Shown here: positions 28,201 through 37,042 of the stretch, piece after piece
Position numbering within the stretch: position 1 is the stretch's first letter
How the letters are laid out: every line of letters starts with the position of its first letter
Position numbers and translations under genes: made by a program
From: Dactylosporangium roseum
GTDB taxonomy: Bacteria > Actinomycetota > Actinomycetes > Mycobacteriales > Micromonosporaceae
Assembly: GCF_025264685.1 (NCBI RefSeq)
Contig: NZ_CP073721.1
Location: 1,107,001 to 1,171,000 of the forward strand
DNA length: 64,000 nt
Direction: 5' to 3'
Notes under the pieces: model-generated
Databases searched by the model: none
What the model was told of the DNA's origin: nothing
Seen by the model: the letters and a program-made list of their open reading frames with translations, nothing else

Positions 28201-28988
28201 CGCCGGTGTCGGGCGCGACCGTCACGCTGTCGCCGGGCGGCGCCACGAAGACGACGGGCGCCAACGGCACGTACACCTTCACCGGCGTCACGGTGGGCAA
28301 CTACACCGTCAGCGCGTCGGTCGGGTCCGGCGGGGCCTGCGGCGGCGGTGGCGCGAGCGCGCCGGTGACCGTCACGGCCGGCACCTCGACCGTGAACCTC
28401 GCGCTGACACAGGGCGCCGACGCGTTCGGCTACACCTGCGCCGACGGCACCCGGGCGTTCATCGACGCCGACACGCCGCTCACCCTGACGGGCGACGAGG
28501 GCATCGCCGAGCTGACGTTGCCGTTCCCGGTCAAGGTGTACGGGCAGAGCTATCCGACCGCCTGGGTCGACACCAACGGCAAGGTCAGCTTCGTGAACCC
28601 CGGCGCTGCCAACGCCGACCACACGACCCTGCCGACGACCGCGGCCCCGAACGCGACCGCGTACCCGTTCTGGTCCGACCTCGTGATCGACGGCTCGGCC
28701 AGCGTGCGCACCGGGCTGACCGGAACGGCGCCGAACCGGGCGTACGTCGTCGAGTGGCGCAACGTGTACCTCTACGGCAACACGTCACGGCGCCTGACGT
28801 TCGAGGCGGTCTTCTACGAGAACGGCGACATCGCCTTCGCGTACAAGGACCTCGACAACGCCTTCGAGCAGGGCAGCGACGCCACGGTCGGCATCGAGAA
28901 CGCGGCCGGGACGATCGCCTACCAGTACTCGAACAACCAGCCGACACTGCGCAGCGGCAAGGGGGTTCTCTTCCACCCGCCCGCCTGA
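25290..28988 (+). CDS. large secreted glucose/sorbosone dehydrogenase-like protein with PKD and duplicated C-terminal domains
   Basis: 1232 aa, exported by a signal peptide (about 1-33, AAALMAGVITPIAG). A PQQ-type beta-propeller (about 38-475) carries SGLNNPTNIEFSPDGRVFVA, DRGLLGLALAPGF, RVVAYGMRNPFRF and NYGWPCIEG. A PKD domain (about 480-560) has FDGSTSSDAD and YQWDFTNDG. After two more beta domains come two copies of an about 140-residue module (SFGYTCSASARTF and AFGYTCADGTRAF, each with WSDLV(V/I)DGSASVRT and ATVGIENAAGT), separated by a carboxypeptidase-regulatory-like domain. ATG 25290 follows AGGAGGGG. Probably acts on extracellular sugars or glycans; activity unproven. Confidence 0.88.
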   Translation: MSMRRRAVRTFLAAALMAGVITPIAGGQPAAAVTMPTGFQEQVVFSGLNNPTNIEFSPDGRVFVAEKRGVVKVFDSLADPTPDTFADLRTNVHDQWDRGLLGLALAPGFPANPWVYVLYTYDALPGGTAPRWNDVCSNANNGDCVVTGRLSRLRAAGNQMTGNEQVLITDWCQQFPSHSIGDLRFGADGALYASAGDGASFSATDYGQFGSPVNPCGDPPGGVMNPPTAEGGALRSQDVRTTGDPTQLNGTIIRIDPNTGAAMPNNPLAASADANARRVVAYGMRNPFRFTMRPGTNEVWSGEVGWNTYEEINRVANPTGTPVGNYGWPCIEGPNPQGGYDGANLNLCEPMYGANPPVPNVQPYYAWNHNAKVVAGESCPSGSSSSSGVAFYPSDTGPYPTAYRGAMFFSDYSRDCIWAMMPGGNGLPNPSNIITFAAGAANPVDLAVGPGNELYYVDLGGTVRRIRYYNGNQPPVAAITTDRTSGGTPLTVNFDGSTSSDADPADQGLLRYQWDFTNDGAFDTGAPSATPTTTYTYTTPGTHAARLRVTDTLGVSNDKTITITAGNDAPTAIIDGPAAGLTWAVGDTINFSGHATDPQQGTLPGSALNWTIILHHCSSPGVCHEHPMQTLAGVASGTLAAPDHEYPSYLEFRMTATDSGGLTSTTAVNVQPKTVDLTFVSDPAGLQLTVGATSAAAPFTRTVIQGSTNTVSAPTPQNQNGVPQAFSRWSDGGAQTHVVTAPATDRTYTANYTSSCGDSFGYTCSASARTFIPAEGTVLPLTGDDNLTQITLPFGVKFYGTTYNSAWVDTNGRLSFADQGTSTIAHGAVPSTSLPNSTIYAYWSDLVVDGSASVRTALIGTAPNRQFVVEWRNAYQYGFTSRRINAEAVLYENGDVVTNYSGIDNTAEAGASATVGIENAAGTVGIQYSNNTSTLQNGIGVLFKAPGGGGEEPPPVTGTITGTVTNQGTGTPVSGATVTLSPGGATKTTGANGTYTFTGVTVGNYTVSASVGSGGACGGGGASAPVTVTAGTSTVNLALTQGADAFGYTCADGTRAFIDADTPLTLTGDEGIAELTLPFPVKVYGQSYPTAWVDTNGKVSFVNPGAANADHTTLPTTAAPNATAYPFWSDLVIDGSASVRTGLTGTAPNRAYVVEWRNVYLYGNTSRRLTFEAVFYENGDIAFAYKDLDNAFEQGSDATVGIENAAGTIAYQYSNNQPTLRSGKGVLFHPPA

Positions 28989-29003
28989 CGGGTCCATCGG
29001 CGT

Positions 29004-29050
29004 GCATGACGCCGGCCGGTGCTTCCTACGGGCATCGGCCGGCGTCATGC
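29004..29050 (+). terminator. terminator hairpin
   Basis: GCATGACGCCGGCCG mirrors CGGCCGGCGTCATGC, a perfect 15-bp stem with a 17-nt loop, 15 bp after the dehydrogenase-like gene. It also faces the convergent regulator gene. Confidence 0.85.
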
Positions 29051-29079
29051 GTCAGCCGCCTTTCCTTTTCGCGTTGTGG

Positions 29080-29925
29080 TCAGCCGCGCTTCAGCTCACC
29101 GGCGACCTGCCGCATGAAGTCGATCGAGGCATCGTGCGCCAGGGCGCGGTCGGCCAGTCGGCGCAGCACCTCCCGGTAGGTCACCACGGCGTCGGGTTCC
29201 TCCCAGAGGAGCCCCTGGCGGTAGAGCACGCCGTCGTCGGCGCCGAATTCGAGCAGCGTGAATTCGCCTTCCCAACCCGGGTGGTATCCCATGTTCAGCG
29301 GGGCGATGCGCACGTCGGCGTACGGCCGCTGGGCAAATTCGATCGCGTGCTCGATCTGGTCGACGAGCAGCGCCTCGTCGTTGTGGACGGGCTGGCGACG
29401 CAGCACCGACTCGTCCAGGACCGTCAGGATTCGCGGCGGCTGCTCACGGGAGAGCAACTCGTCCTGCCGCCGCATCCGGAACTCGACCCGCCGCTCCGCG
29501 ACGGGTGAGTCGCCGTCGTGGTCGGCGACGCTGGTCGCCGACGCGTAACGCCGGGTCTGCATCAGCGCCGGGAACATGATCGGCGACCACTCGCCGATGG
29601 CGACCGCCTCGGCTTCGAATCCCACATAGGTGAGCATTTGCGAGAGCACACTCGCGCGGTACTCGTCCCACCACATTCGCCGCTTCGCCGCCCGAGCGAG
29701 CTCGAGCAGGTCGTCGACCATCTTGGTGTCGTGGACGCGGTAGTAGGCCAGGAGGCTGCGGAGGTCGCTCACCGAGATGGCGACGGTGCCGTTCTCGATG
29801 CGGATGAGCTTGGACAGCGACCACTCCATGTCGGCGGCCACCTGGTCCTGGGTCAGTTCGCGTTCGCGCCGGAGCCGCCTCAGTTCGGCCCGGAGGCGGC
29901 GCTTGCCCACGATAGGCCCGCTCAT
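29080..29925 (-). CDS. XRE-family regulator with DUF5753 domain (Scr1-type)
   Basis: 281 aa. The N-terminal HTH (about 10-65) reads ELTQDQVAADMEWSLSKLIRIENG. The rest is the DUF5753 ligand-binding-like domain (MWWDEYRASVLSQML, FPALMQTRRYA, FTLLEF). Streptomycetes and relatives hold dozens of these, often with a small DUF397 partner, which is missing next door. ATG 29925 is preferred because GGGGTG lies 6 nt upstream; ATG 29931 is possible. Confidence 0.9.
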   Translation of the reverse strand: MSGPIVGKRRLRAELRRLRRERELTQDQVAADMEWSLSKLIRIENGTVAISVSDLRSLLAYYRVHDTKMVDDLLELARAAKRRMWWDEYRASVLSQMLTYVGFEAEAVAIGEWSPIMFPALMQTRRYASATSVADHDGDSPVAERRVEFRMRRQDELLSREQPPRILTVLDESVLRRQPVHNDEALLVDQIEHAIEFAQRPYADVRIAPLNMGYHPGWEGEFTLLEFGADDGVLYRQGLLWEEPDAVVTYREVLRRLADRALAHDASIDFMRQVAGELKRG

Positions 29926-30177
29926 GGCCATCACCCCAATCGCGTACAAATGGCATCGCCCCCGTCGAGGGCTCCGCGTTTCTACCCGATTTGCGGCAGA
30001 TGCACCCAGCGCTTTTCGTCGGTTCTCGACCTCATCGCGGCGCGTGGCGGCCAGGAACATCTTGGCCATCGCGCTGGCCGGACAGGCTTTCGCGACCTGT
30101 CGCATCGCCTCCCGCCGGACAGGGTGGCGCGACCGTGTACGGCGAGCGGCGGGCTCCGGGATCCACGCGTCGAACGG

Positions 30178-30792
30178 CTACTCCGTCGGCTTCGCGAGGG
30201 CGTGGGCGGGTCCCGGCGGGATGATCCGCGACCGGTCGCAGCCGCCGATCTCGGTCGGGTGCGGCGCCGGACGGTCGCAGGCGGCGCCGTGAGCGCCGGA
30301 GTCGCGCCGCGCCAGGTTGAGACCGACGAGCACCCCGGCGGCAACGGCGAGTGCGACGACGATGATCCCGATCGCGATCCACCATGCGGTGCCCGACGAT
30401 CGCCGTTCGGGCGGCCGGACCGGTGGGGGCTGTACCGGTGGGGGCTCATACGGCTGCCGTTGCCTCGGGATCCGTTGTGGTGGCCAGGCCGCTGCCGGCT
30501 GGGGTGTCCAGACTTCGCCCTCCGGCTCCTCCGCGTCTTCCTCGTCGTTCTCGTCGGCGGATGGCCAGCCGGGTGCCGGCGTGTAGTACAGCGGAGCGTC
30601 GGGCGGCTCGGACGGGCCCGGTTCGGCCGGTGCTTGCGGCACCCAGGGGGAGGGGGTGTCGGGGTGAGCTGGTTGCCCGGGCGATCCGGTCGGCTCAGAC
30701 CGGGGGCGTGGCATCTCACGCGGGGGCGGGATGTAGATCCCGTCTTCCGTGTGGTCGTCGTCGGGACGCCGGTGATGCCGGCCCTCCGTCAT
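30178..30792 (-). CDS. proline-rich single-pass membrane protein
   Basis: 204 aa. A long Pro/Glu/Arg-rich N-terminal region (1-130) precedes one membrane helix (AWWIAIGIIVVALAVAAGVLVG, about 137-160) and a short Cys-containing outer tail. No enzymatic domain is recognised. It may be a scaffold or envelope protein. Confidence 0.65.
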   Translation of the reverse strand: MTEGRHHRRPDDDHTEDGIYIPPPREMPRPRSEPTGSPGQPAHPDTPSPWVPQAPAEPGPSEPPDAPLYYTPAPGWPSADENDEEDAEEPEGEVWTPQPAAAWPPQRIPRQRQPYEPPPVQPPPVRPPERRSSGTAWWIAIGIIVVALAVAAGVLVGLNLARRDSGAHGAACDRPAPHPTEIGGCDRSRIIPPGPAHALAKPTE

Positions 30793-31104
30793 TGCATCCC
30801 TATCTTTCTGTGCTCAGGTTTTTCCGCGCTCGGGTGTCCGCTTCCGCGGTTCCGCGGCTCCCTGTGGCCACCGCTCGGTGCTCGCTACGCTCCGCGATGC
30901 CGGAAGGCACACAGCGGCCAACCTAGCACCGGAAGATGTCGATGTGTGACCGAGTGGCTACGTATTGATCATGCCCTGCTGTGCAGTATCTGGCTACTAT
31001 GGCAAAACCACCCATTTGGGCGCCTCGGCTCCCATCGCCCTGACCGCGGCTCGACTTTCGCACTTTCGCGTGGTTGCGCGGCGGCTTCGGTCCAGGCGAG
31101 CCGG

Positions 31105-31190
31105 CGTGCGTTCCGCCGCCGTGCCGCTCGATCTCATGATCATGGGAAAGATGCGGCTGCCCAGATAGCCAGATCTTTCCCATGATCTGG
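31105..31190. repeat. repeat family B, copy 3 (partial, inverted)
   Basis: The palindrome 31138-31187 (GATCATGGGAAAGATGCGGC and mirror, 19 of 21) is joined to a left flank whose complement GAGATCGAGCGGCACGGCGG(CGGAACGCACGCC) is identical to the right flank of copy 1. The copy is therefore inverted relative to copy 1, and only part of the element is kept. Confidence 0.8.
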
Positions 31191-31309
31191 AGTCGCCCGG
31201 GCTGGGGCGCGCCGCCTGAAGCATCGACCGATGTCACCCCGCCACGCCGCGGACTTTCACCAGGTCCAACATCGCCGCCGTTCGAGGCGGGCGCAACAAG
31301 TGCGCGGAA

Positions 31310-31346
31310 GCGGGCAAGGCTGCCGGCGAGGGCGCGCCTTGCCCGC
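31310..31346 (-). terminator. terminator hairpin
   Basis: GCGGGCAAGGC and GCCTTGCCCGC form a perfect 11-bp stem, 18 bp after the stop of the minus-strand gene at 31364. Confidence 0.7.
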
Positions 31347-31363
31347 TCCCGCGAGGGGGAGGG

Positions 31364-32005
31364 TCAAGCCGTCGCGCCCCACATGGCGGAGAAGGCGGCC
31401 GCCTCGCCGGCCAGCCAGCGCTCGACTTCCTCCGGCTTGACGGCCGGGTCGGGGCGGAGCGCGTCGCCGCGGCGGATGTCGACCAGGATCGGGGTGGCGT
31501 TGGGCAGGACCAGGTCCATGTGGCGGGTCATCAGGTGCAGCGTGGCGACCGCGGCCTCGTCCCGGGGCGGGTCCTCGTCGAAGTGCAGACGGACCGCCTC
31601 GCCGCGGCCGTCGGCATACCGTAGGCCGAAGTGTGGGTTGATCTTGACCGGGAGTGAGCCGATCATGCCGAGAGTGTCGCGGGTCGGGGTGACCTCGACC
31701 GGGGTGTCCAGCGACTCCAGGTATTTCAGCGCGCCGGGCACCACCGACTCGTAGAGCGGCTTCCAGCGGGCGTTGACCTGCTCGACGACGGCGTTGAGAT
31801 AGGTGCCGCCGGTGCGGAACTGGATGTCGGCCTTGAGGGCCTTGACGAGTTGCCCGTGCGGGTTGAATCCGGAGCCCGACTCGCGCTGCCGGCGCAGCCC
31901 GCCGACGAAGCTGGCCTTGCGCGGGCCGGTGCGCCCGACGTAGCGGGTGAAGCTCAGCAGCGTCGCATAGGGAACGGATCCGGGTGGGGTAGTGGGGGCG
32001 GTCAC
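31364..32005 (-). CDS. conserved hypothetical protein
   Basis: 213 aa soluble protein with no family I can name. Features: a basic N-terminal third (RTGPRKASFVGGLRRQRESG), a central region with VNARWKPLYESVVPGALKYL, and a C-terminal half with MTRHMDLVLPNATPILVDIRR. GTG start follows GGGAGGAG. Upstream, CCCACCT...AGGTGGG at 32070-32090 may be an operator or hairpin in its leader. Confidence 0.75.
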   Translation of the reverse strand: MTAPTTPPGSVPYATLLSFTRYVGRTGPRKASFVGGLRRQRESGSGFNPHGQLVKALKADIQFRTGGTYLNAVVEQVNARWKPLYESVVPGALKYLESLDTPVEVTPTRDTLGMIGSLPVKINPHFGLRYADGRGEAVRLHFDEDPPRDEAAVATLHLMTRHMDLVLPNATPILVDIRRGDALRPDPAVKPEEVERWLAGEAAAFSAMWGATA

Positions 32006-32315
32006 GGGCGCTCTCCTCCCAGGTCAAGAGCAATTTTCGTACACACATTCTAATGGATTCCGGCCGTGATTCCCACCTACCAAGAAGGTGGGTGAAGTGG
32101 GATTCATGACCGCGTGTCGCTGGGTTCCGCCCACCACGGAGACGGCGACCAGGTCGCCGGTCGGCGCCGGCTGTCCGGACCCCTGATCATGTGTACCGCG
32201 ATCGCGCGGCACGCGACCACGTCGAGGCTGCTCGTCGCGCTTCGCGCGGCAGGCCGGGGCGGCGCCGGCCCGCCGCGGACGTCGCCGCACCGGCCTGCCG
32301 ACGTCGGTCAGGCGG
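32006..32315. other. intergenic region with a small inverted repeat
   Basis: 310 bp without a supported gene. The hairpin CCCACCT-ACCAAGA-AGGTGGG (32070-32090) is the only structure noted. Confidence 0.35.
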
Positions 32316-33047
32316 TCACAGCAGGTCCCGCACCGGTCCCAGCATGAGCCGCACGCCGAAGGCCAGCGATCCGAGGCAGACCAGCACGAAGAACGCCACG
32401 TAGACGATGGCCGGGACGCGGGTCAGCCGGGCGATCTGGTCGGCGTCCGAGTTCGGGGCCTGGCGGCGGAAGCGGGACTGCTGTAGCTCGAACACGGCCC
32501 GCACGCCGCCGAGCAGCATGAACCACGCGAAGGCGTAGGCGAACGCGCCCTGGATCTCCGCCGAGGCGAACCACGAGACGGTGAAGACGATCGCGCCCGC
32601 CGCGACGATCGAGATCACGCCGTAGACGTTCCGGGTCATGATCAGCATCAGCACCAGAAGTACCAACAAGATCCAGAGCAGGATCGTGAGCCTTCCGCCG
32701 CCCAGGATCGCGGCCGCGGCGAGTCCCAGCAGCGACGGCGTGATGTAGCCGGCCAGGCCGGTGATCACCATGCCCGGGCCGGTCGGACGGCCGCGGGACA
32801 GGGTCAGCCCGGACGTGTCCGAATGCAGCCGGATGCCGGACAGCCGGCGGCCGCTCAGCACCGCGGCGAGGGCGTGGCCCCCCTCGTGTGCGATGGTCAC
32901 GAAGTTACGCATGACCTTCCAGGCCGGCCGGACGAGCACCGCGAGCAGTGCGAGCACCGCCGTCGCGATGACCACCTCGCGGCTGGGGGACGGCTGGCGG
33001 CCGAATGCGTCGTTCAACACGTCGAACACGAATGCAGAGCCTGCCAT
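32316..33047 (-). CDS. M50-family (site-2-protease-like) membrane metallopeptidase
   Basis: 243 aa with about six membrane helices. The zinc motif HEGGHAL (HExxH) sits in TIAHEGGHALAAVLSG near residues 52-67. Downstream GPGMVITGLAGYITPSLLGLA resembles the second conserved block of the peptidase M50B type. Substrate unknown. ATG start, 12 bp from the divergent acetyltransferase start. Confidence 0.85.
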   Translation of the reverse strand: MAGSAFVFDVLNDAFGRQPSPSREVVIATAVLALLAVLVRPAWKVMRNFVTIAHEGGHALAAVLSGRRLSGIRLHSDTSGLTLSRGRPTGPGMVITGLAGYITPSLLGLAAAAILGGGRLTILLWILLVLLVLMLIMTRNVYGVISIVAAGAIVFTVSWFASAEIQGAFAYAFAWFMLLGGVRAVFELQQSRFRRQAPNSDADQIARLTRVPAIVYVAFFVLVCLGSLAFGVRLMLGPVRDLL

Positions 33048-33059
33048 CTGACGTGTTGA

Positions 33060-33554
33060 ATGAACAGCGTGGAGATCAGGCGCTTCGTGGACACCGACTG
33101 GCCCGGGCTGTGGGACGTGTGGCACGAGGTGGTCGCGGCCGGTGAGAGTTACGACAACGACCCGGACTCCACCGAGGCCGACGCGCGGGCGCACTGGCTG
33201 CTCGCCCCGCCGTTCGAGACCTGGGTGGCGGTCGAGGACGGCGAGGTGCTCGGCACGTACAAGGTCGGGCCCAACAAGGGCAAGCTCGGCGCGCACGTCG
33301 CCAATGCGAGCTTCATGGTCTCGGGCCGGGCGCGTGGCCGCGGCCTCGGGCGCACGCTGGGCGCGCACTGTCTCGACCGGGCTCGCGAGCTGGGCTACAC
33401 GGCGATGCAGTTCAATGCCGTGGTGTCGACCAACACCGTTGCCGTGCGGCTGTGGCGTTCATTGGGGTTCATCATCGTCGGCACCATCCCCGACGGCTTC
33501 CAGAGCACGAAGCACGGGTTGGTCGACTTTCATATCATGTATCGGCGCCTGTAA
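33060..33554 (+). CDS. GNAT-family N-acetyltransferase
   Basis: 164 aa. The acetyl-CoA-binding block is SGRARGRGLGRTLGAHCL (R/QxxGxG/A), and the C-terminal RLWRSLGFIIVGTIPDGFQ is typical of GNAT enzymes related to phosphinothricin or amino-acid acetylases. No Shine-Dalgarno is seen before the ATG, and the divergent start is only 12 bp away, suggesting a leaderless transcript. Confidence 0.9.
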   Translation: MNSVEIRRFVDTDWPGLWDVWHEVVAAGESYDNDPDSTEADARAHWLLAPPFETWVAVEDGEVLGTYKVGPNKGKLGAHVANASFMVSGRARGRGLGRTLGAHCLDRARELGYTAMQFNAVVSTNTVAVRLWRSLGFIIVGTIPDGFQSTKHGLVDFHIMYRRL

Positions 33555-33644
33555 AGCTGTTGAACGCGCCGCGGGTAACCCTCTAGGGGCGTCTTCCCTG
33601 GTACAGGTTGTGACCTACATCTTGCGTTCTGTACCAATATTTCG

Positions 33645-35249
<1,605 letters not shown>

Positions 35250-35293
35250 GAAAGCCGCGGGATTTTGTCGTACCCGTGTGGTGAGGTGTGGGC

Positions 35294-35653
35294 ATGATTG
35301 TGGCTGCCCCGCCGGGCTTCGAGGACCTGCTCGAGGAGCATTGTCCCGACATCAGCGCCCTGACACGCCACCTGCGCGACGTCATCCTGACCGCCCGCCC
35401 CGAGCTCGCCCAGCGCGTCTACCGCGGCTGGCACGGCCTCGGCTTCCACCACCCCGAGCGCGGCTACGTGGCCGCCGTCTTCCCCGGCACCGACGCCGTG
35501 CAGGTGGGTTTCGAGCACGGCGCCGACCTCCCCGACCCGCACGGCCTGCTCCAAGGCACCGGCAAACGCCTCCGCTACCTGCGCTTCGCCCCTGGCGCGC
35601 CGGCTCCGACCGACGAGCACCTGGTCGAATACCTCGACCTGGCCGTCTCGTAG
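35294..35653 (+). CDS. DUF1801-type small protein
   Basis: 119 aa with the pattern LRDVILTARPELAQRVYRGWHGLGFHHPERGYVAAVF..GTGKRLRYLRF, matching the YdhG/DUF1801 family of unknown function. ATG 35294 is favoured by GAGG 7 nt upstream. Confidence 0.8.
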   Translation: MIVAAPPGFEDLLEEHCPDISALTRHLRDVILTARPELAQRVYRGWHGLGFHHPERGYVAAVFPGTDAVQVGFEHGADLPDPHGLLQGTGKRLRYLRFAPGAPAPTDEHLVEYLDLAVS

Positions 35654-35668
35654 GGCGGCAGCCACAAT

Positions 35669-36439
35669 CTATGTCTGCCGCGCGTCCGTGGCCACCGGCA
35701 GGCCGTCCGAGCGCAGAGCCCGGCCGTCCTCGGTCACCACGGCGCTCTCGTGCCCCTCGATGGTGGCCAGCCAGTCGATGCCCGGCAGGCCCATGGCCAG
35801 AGCAGCCGTGGCATAGGCGTCCGCCGTGCCCAGGTCCGGGCCGACGACCGTCACCGAGCGCAGCGCCGTCGCGGGCTTGCCGGTGAACGGATTCAGGACG
35901 TGGGGGTCGCGCTCGTAGGTGCCCGAGGTCGCGACCGCCTGGTCGGTAATCTCCAGCACCCATGCCACCGACAGGGCTTCCCAGGGGTGGCGGATGCCGA
36001 TCCGCCAGCGGTCCCGGCCGCCGCCGGGAGCGCCGCGGACGAAGAGGTCGCCGCCGGCGTTGAGGCAGTGGTTGGCGGAGCCCTCGGCGAGCAGCCGGTC
36101 GCAGGCCCGCTGGACCGCCCACCCCTTGACGTAGCCCGACGGGTCCAGCGTGCCGCCCGCGTTCACGTCGAAGTATCCGTTCGTCTCCCGCCACAGCTCG
36201 GCGCATCGGTCGAGGACCTCGCCGACGACCGGTGAGCAGTCGGCGCGGCGCAGGTCGCCCCGGCCGAGACGGCTGATCTCGCTCTCCGGCTGATACGTGC
36301 TGAAGATCGTGTCCACCACGCGGAGCCAGTCGAACACGCCGTGGGCGAGCCGCTCCAGCTCCGGCAGCGGCAGGTCGTCGGACAGGTCGAGGCTCACCGC
36401 CATGCCCATCACGTGTTCGACGCGGACCAGGTGCGCCAT
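35669..36439 (-). CDS. apbE: FAD:protein FMN transferase
   Basis: 256 aa. It covalently attaches FMN from FAD to a Thr/Ser of a target protein outside the cytoplasm. Diagnostic motifs: FSTYQPESEISRLG, TLDPSGYVKGWAVQRACD, NAGGDLFVRG, TSGTYERDPHVLNPFTGKP and DAYATAALAMG. No signal peptide is obvious. It begins 2 bp after the FMN-binding gene, its likely substrate, and is third in an operon with a ferric reductase-like protein. Confidence 0.95.
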   Translation of the reverse strand: MAHLVRVEHVMGMAVSLDLSDDLPLPELERLAHGVFDWLRVVDTIFSTYQPESEISRLGRGDLRRADCSPVVGEVLDRCAELWRETNGYFDVNAGGTLDPSGYVKGWAVQRACDRLLAEGSANHCLNAGGDLFVRGAPGGGRDRWRIGIRHPWEALSVAWVLEITDQAVATSGTYERDPHVLNPFTGKPATALRSVTVVGPDLGTADAYATAALAMGLPGIDWLATIEGHESAVVTEDGRALRSDGLPVATDARQT

Positions 36440-36441
36440 GG

Positions 36442-37026
36442 CTACGGCCGGTACGCGCGGTCGATCGCGGACTGGAGCGACATCTTGTATCCCGAACTGG
36501 TGTACGTGGCGCCGGAGACGGAGTCGACGTCCGCGCTCTGCGCCGCGAGGGCCTCGGCGCGCAGCTTCGGCAGCACAGCGTTGCCGATCCGCACCGACCG
36601 GGAGTGGTCGCTCGGCGAGTCGAGCACCTTGATGTCGGTGATCTTGCCGCCGGAGACGACGATCGACAGTTCGACGGTGCCGTAGTCGACGTAGACGGCG
36701 TCGCCCTTGAACGTGCCGTCCTTCATCGCCGTGCGCGGCGGATCGGACGCGGCCGTCGTCGGCTTCGGCCGGCCGGGTGCCGTCGTCTTCCCGGGCGCCG
36801 GCGCTGTGGTCGTGCCGGTCGACGCGCCGGGCTTGCCGGAGGCGACCGGCCGCGGGGCGGCGGAGGGGTCCGGGGGAGCGGAGCCGCTCGGCGTCACGCC
36901 CGGTGGCGGCTCGTCGGCGGCCGGCTTCGTCGCCTGATCGGACGGGCTGCTGACGCCCGCCTTGGCGCCGACCAGCAGGATCGTGCCCGCTGCCGTGCCC
37001 ATCAGGGCGATCATCGCGCGTCGCAC
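36442..37026 (-). CDS. secreted FMN-binding domain protein
   Basis: 194 aa. An N-terminal signal/anchor segment (about 1-25) is followed by a Pro/Thr/Ala-rich spacer (about 30-95) and a C-terminal FMN_bind domain. The flavinylation motif VDSVSGATYTSSGY carries the acceptor Thr in SGAT. GTG start. It lies between the reductase and apbE, so it probably carries covalent FMN and accepts electrons from the reductase at the outer face of the membrane (inference). Confidence 0.93.
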   Translation of the reverse strand: MRRAMIALMGTAAGTILLVGAKAGVSSPSDQATKPAADEPPPGVTPSGSAPPDPSAAPRPVASGKPGASTGTTTAPAPGKTTAPGRPKPTTAASDPPRTAMKDGTFKGDAVYVDYGTVELSIVVSGGKITDIKVLDSPSDHSRSVRIGNAVLPKLRAEALAAQSADVDSVSGATYTSSGYKMSLQSAIDRAYRP

Positions 37027-37042
37027 CGCGGTACCAACTCTC

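Larger units (their letters stand above)
30793..31363. other. long intergenic region containing repeat B copy 3 and a terminator
   Basis: No supported gene in these 571 bp. It contains the family B repeat at about 31105-31190 and a hairpin at 31310-31346. The stretch 30793-31020 shows nothing recognisable. Confidence 0.5.
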
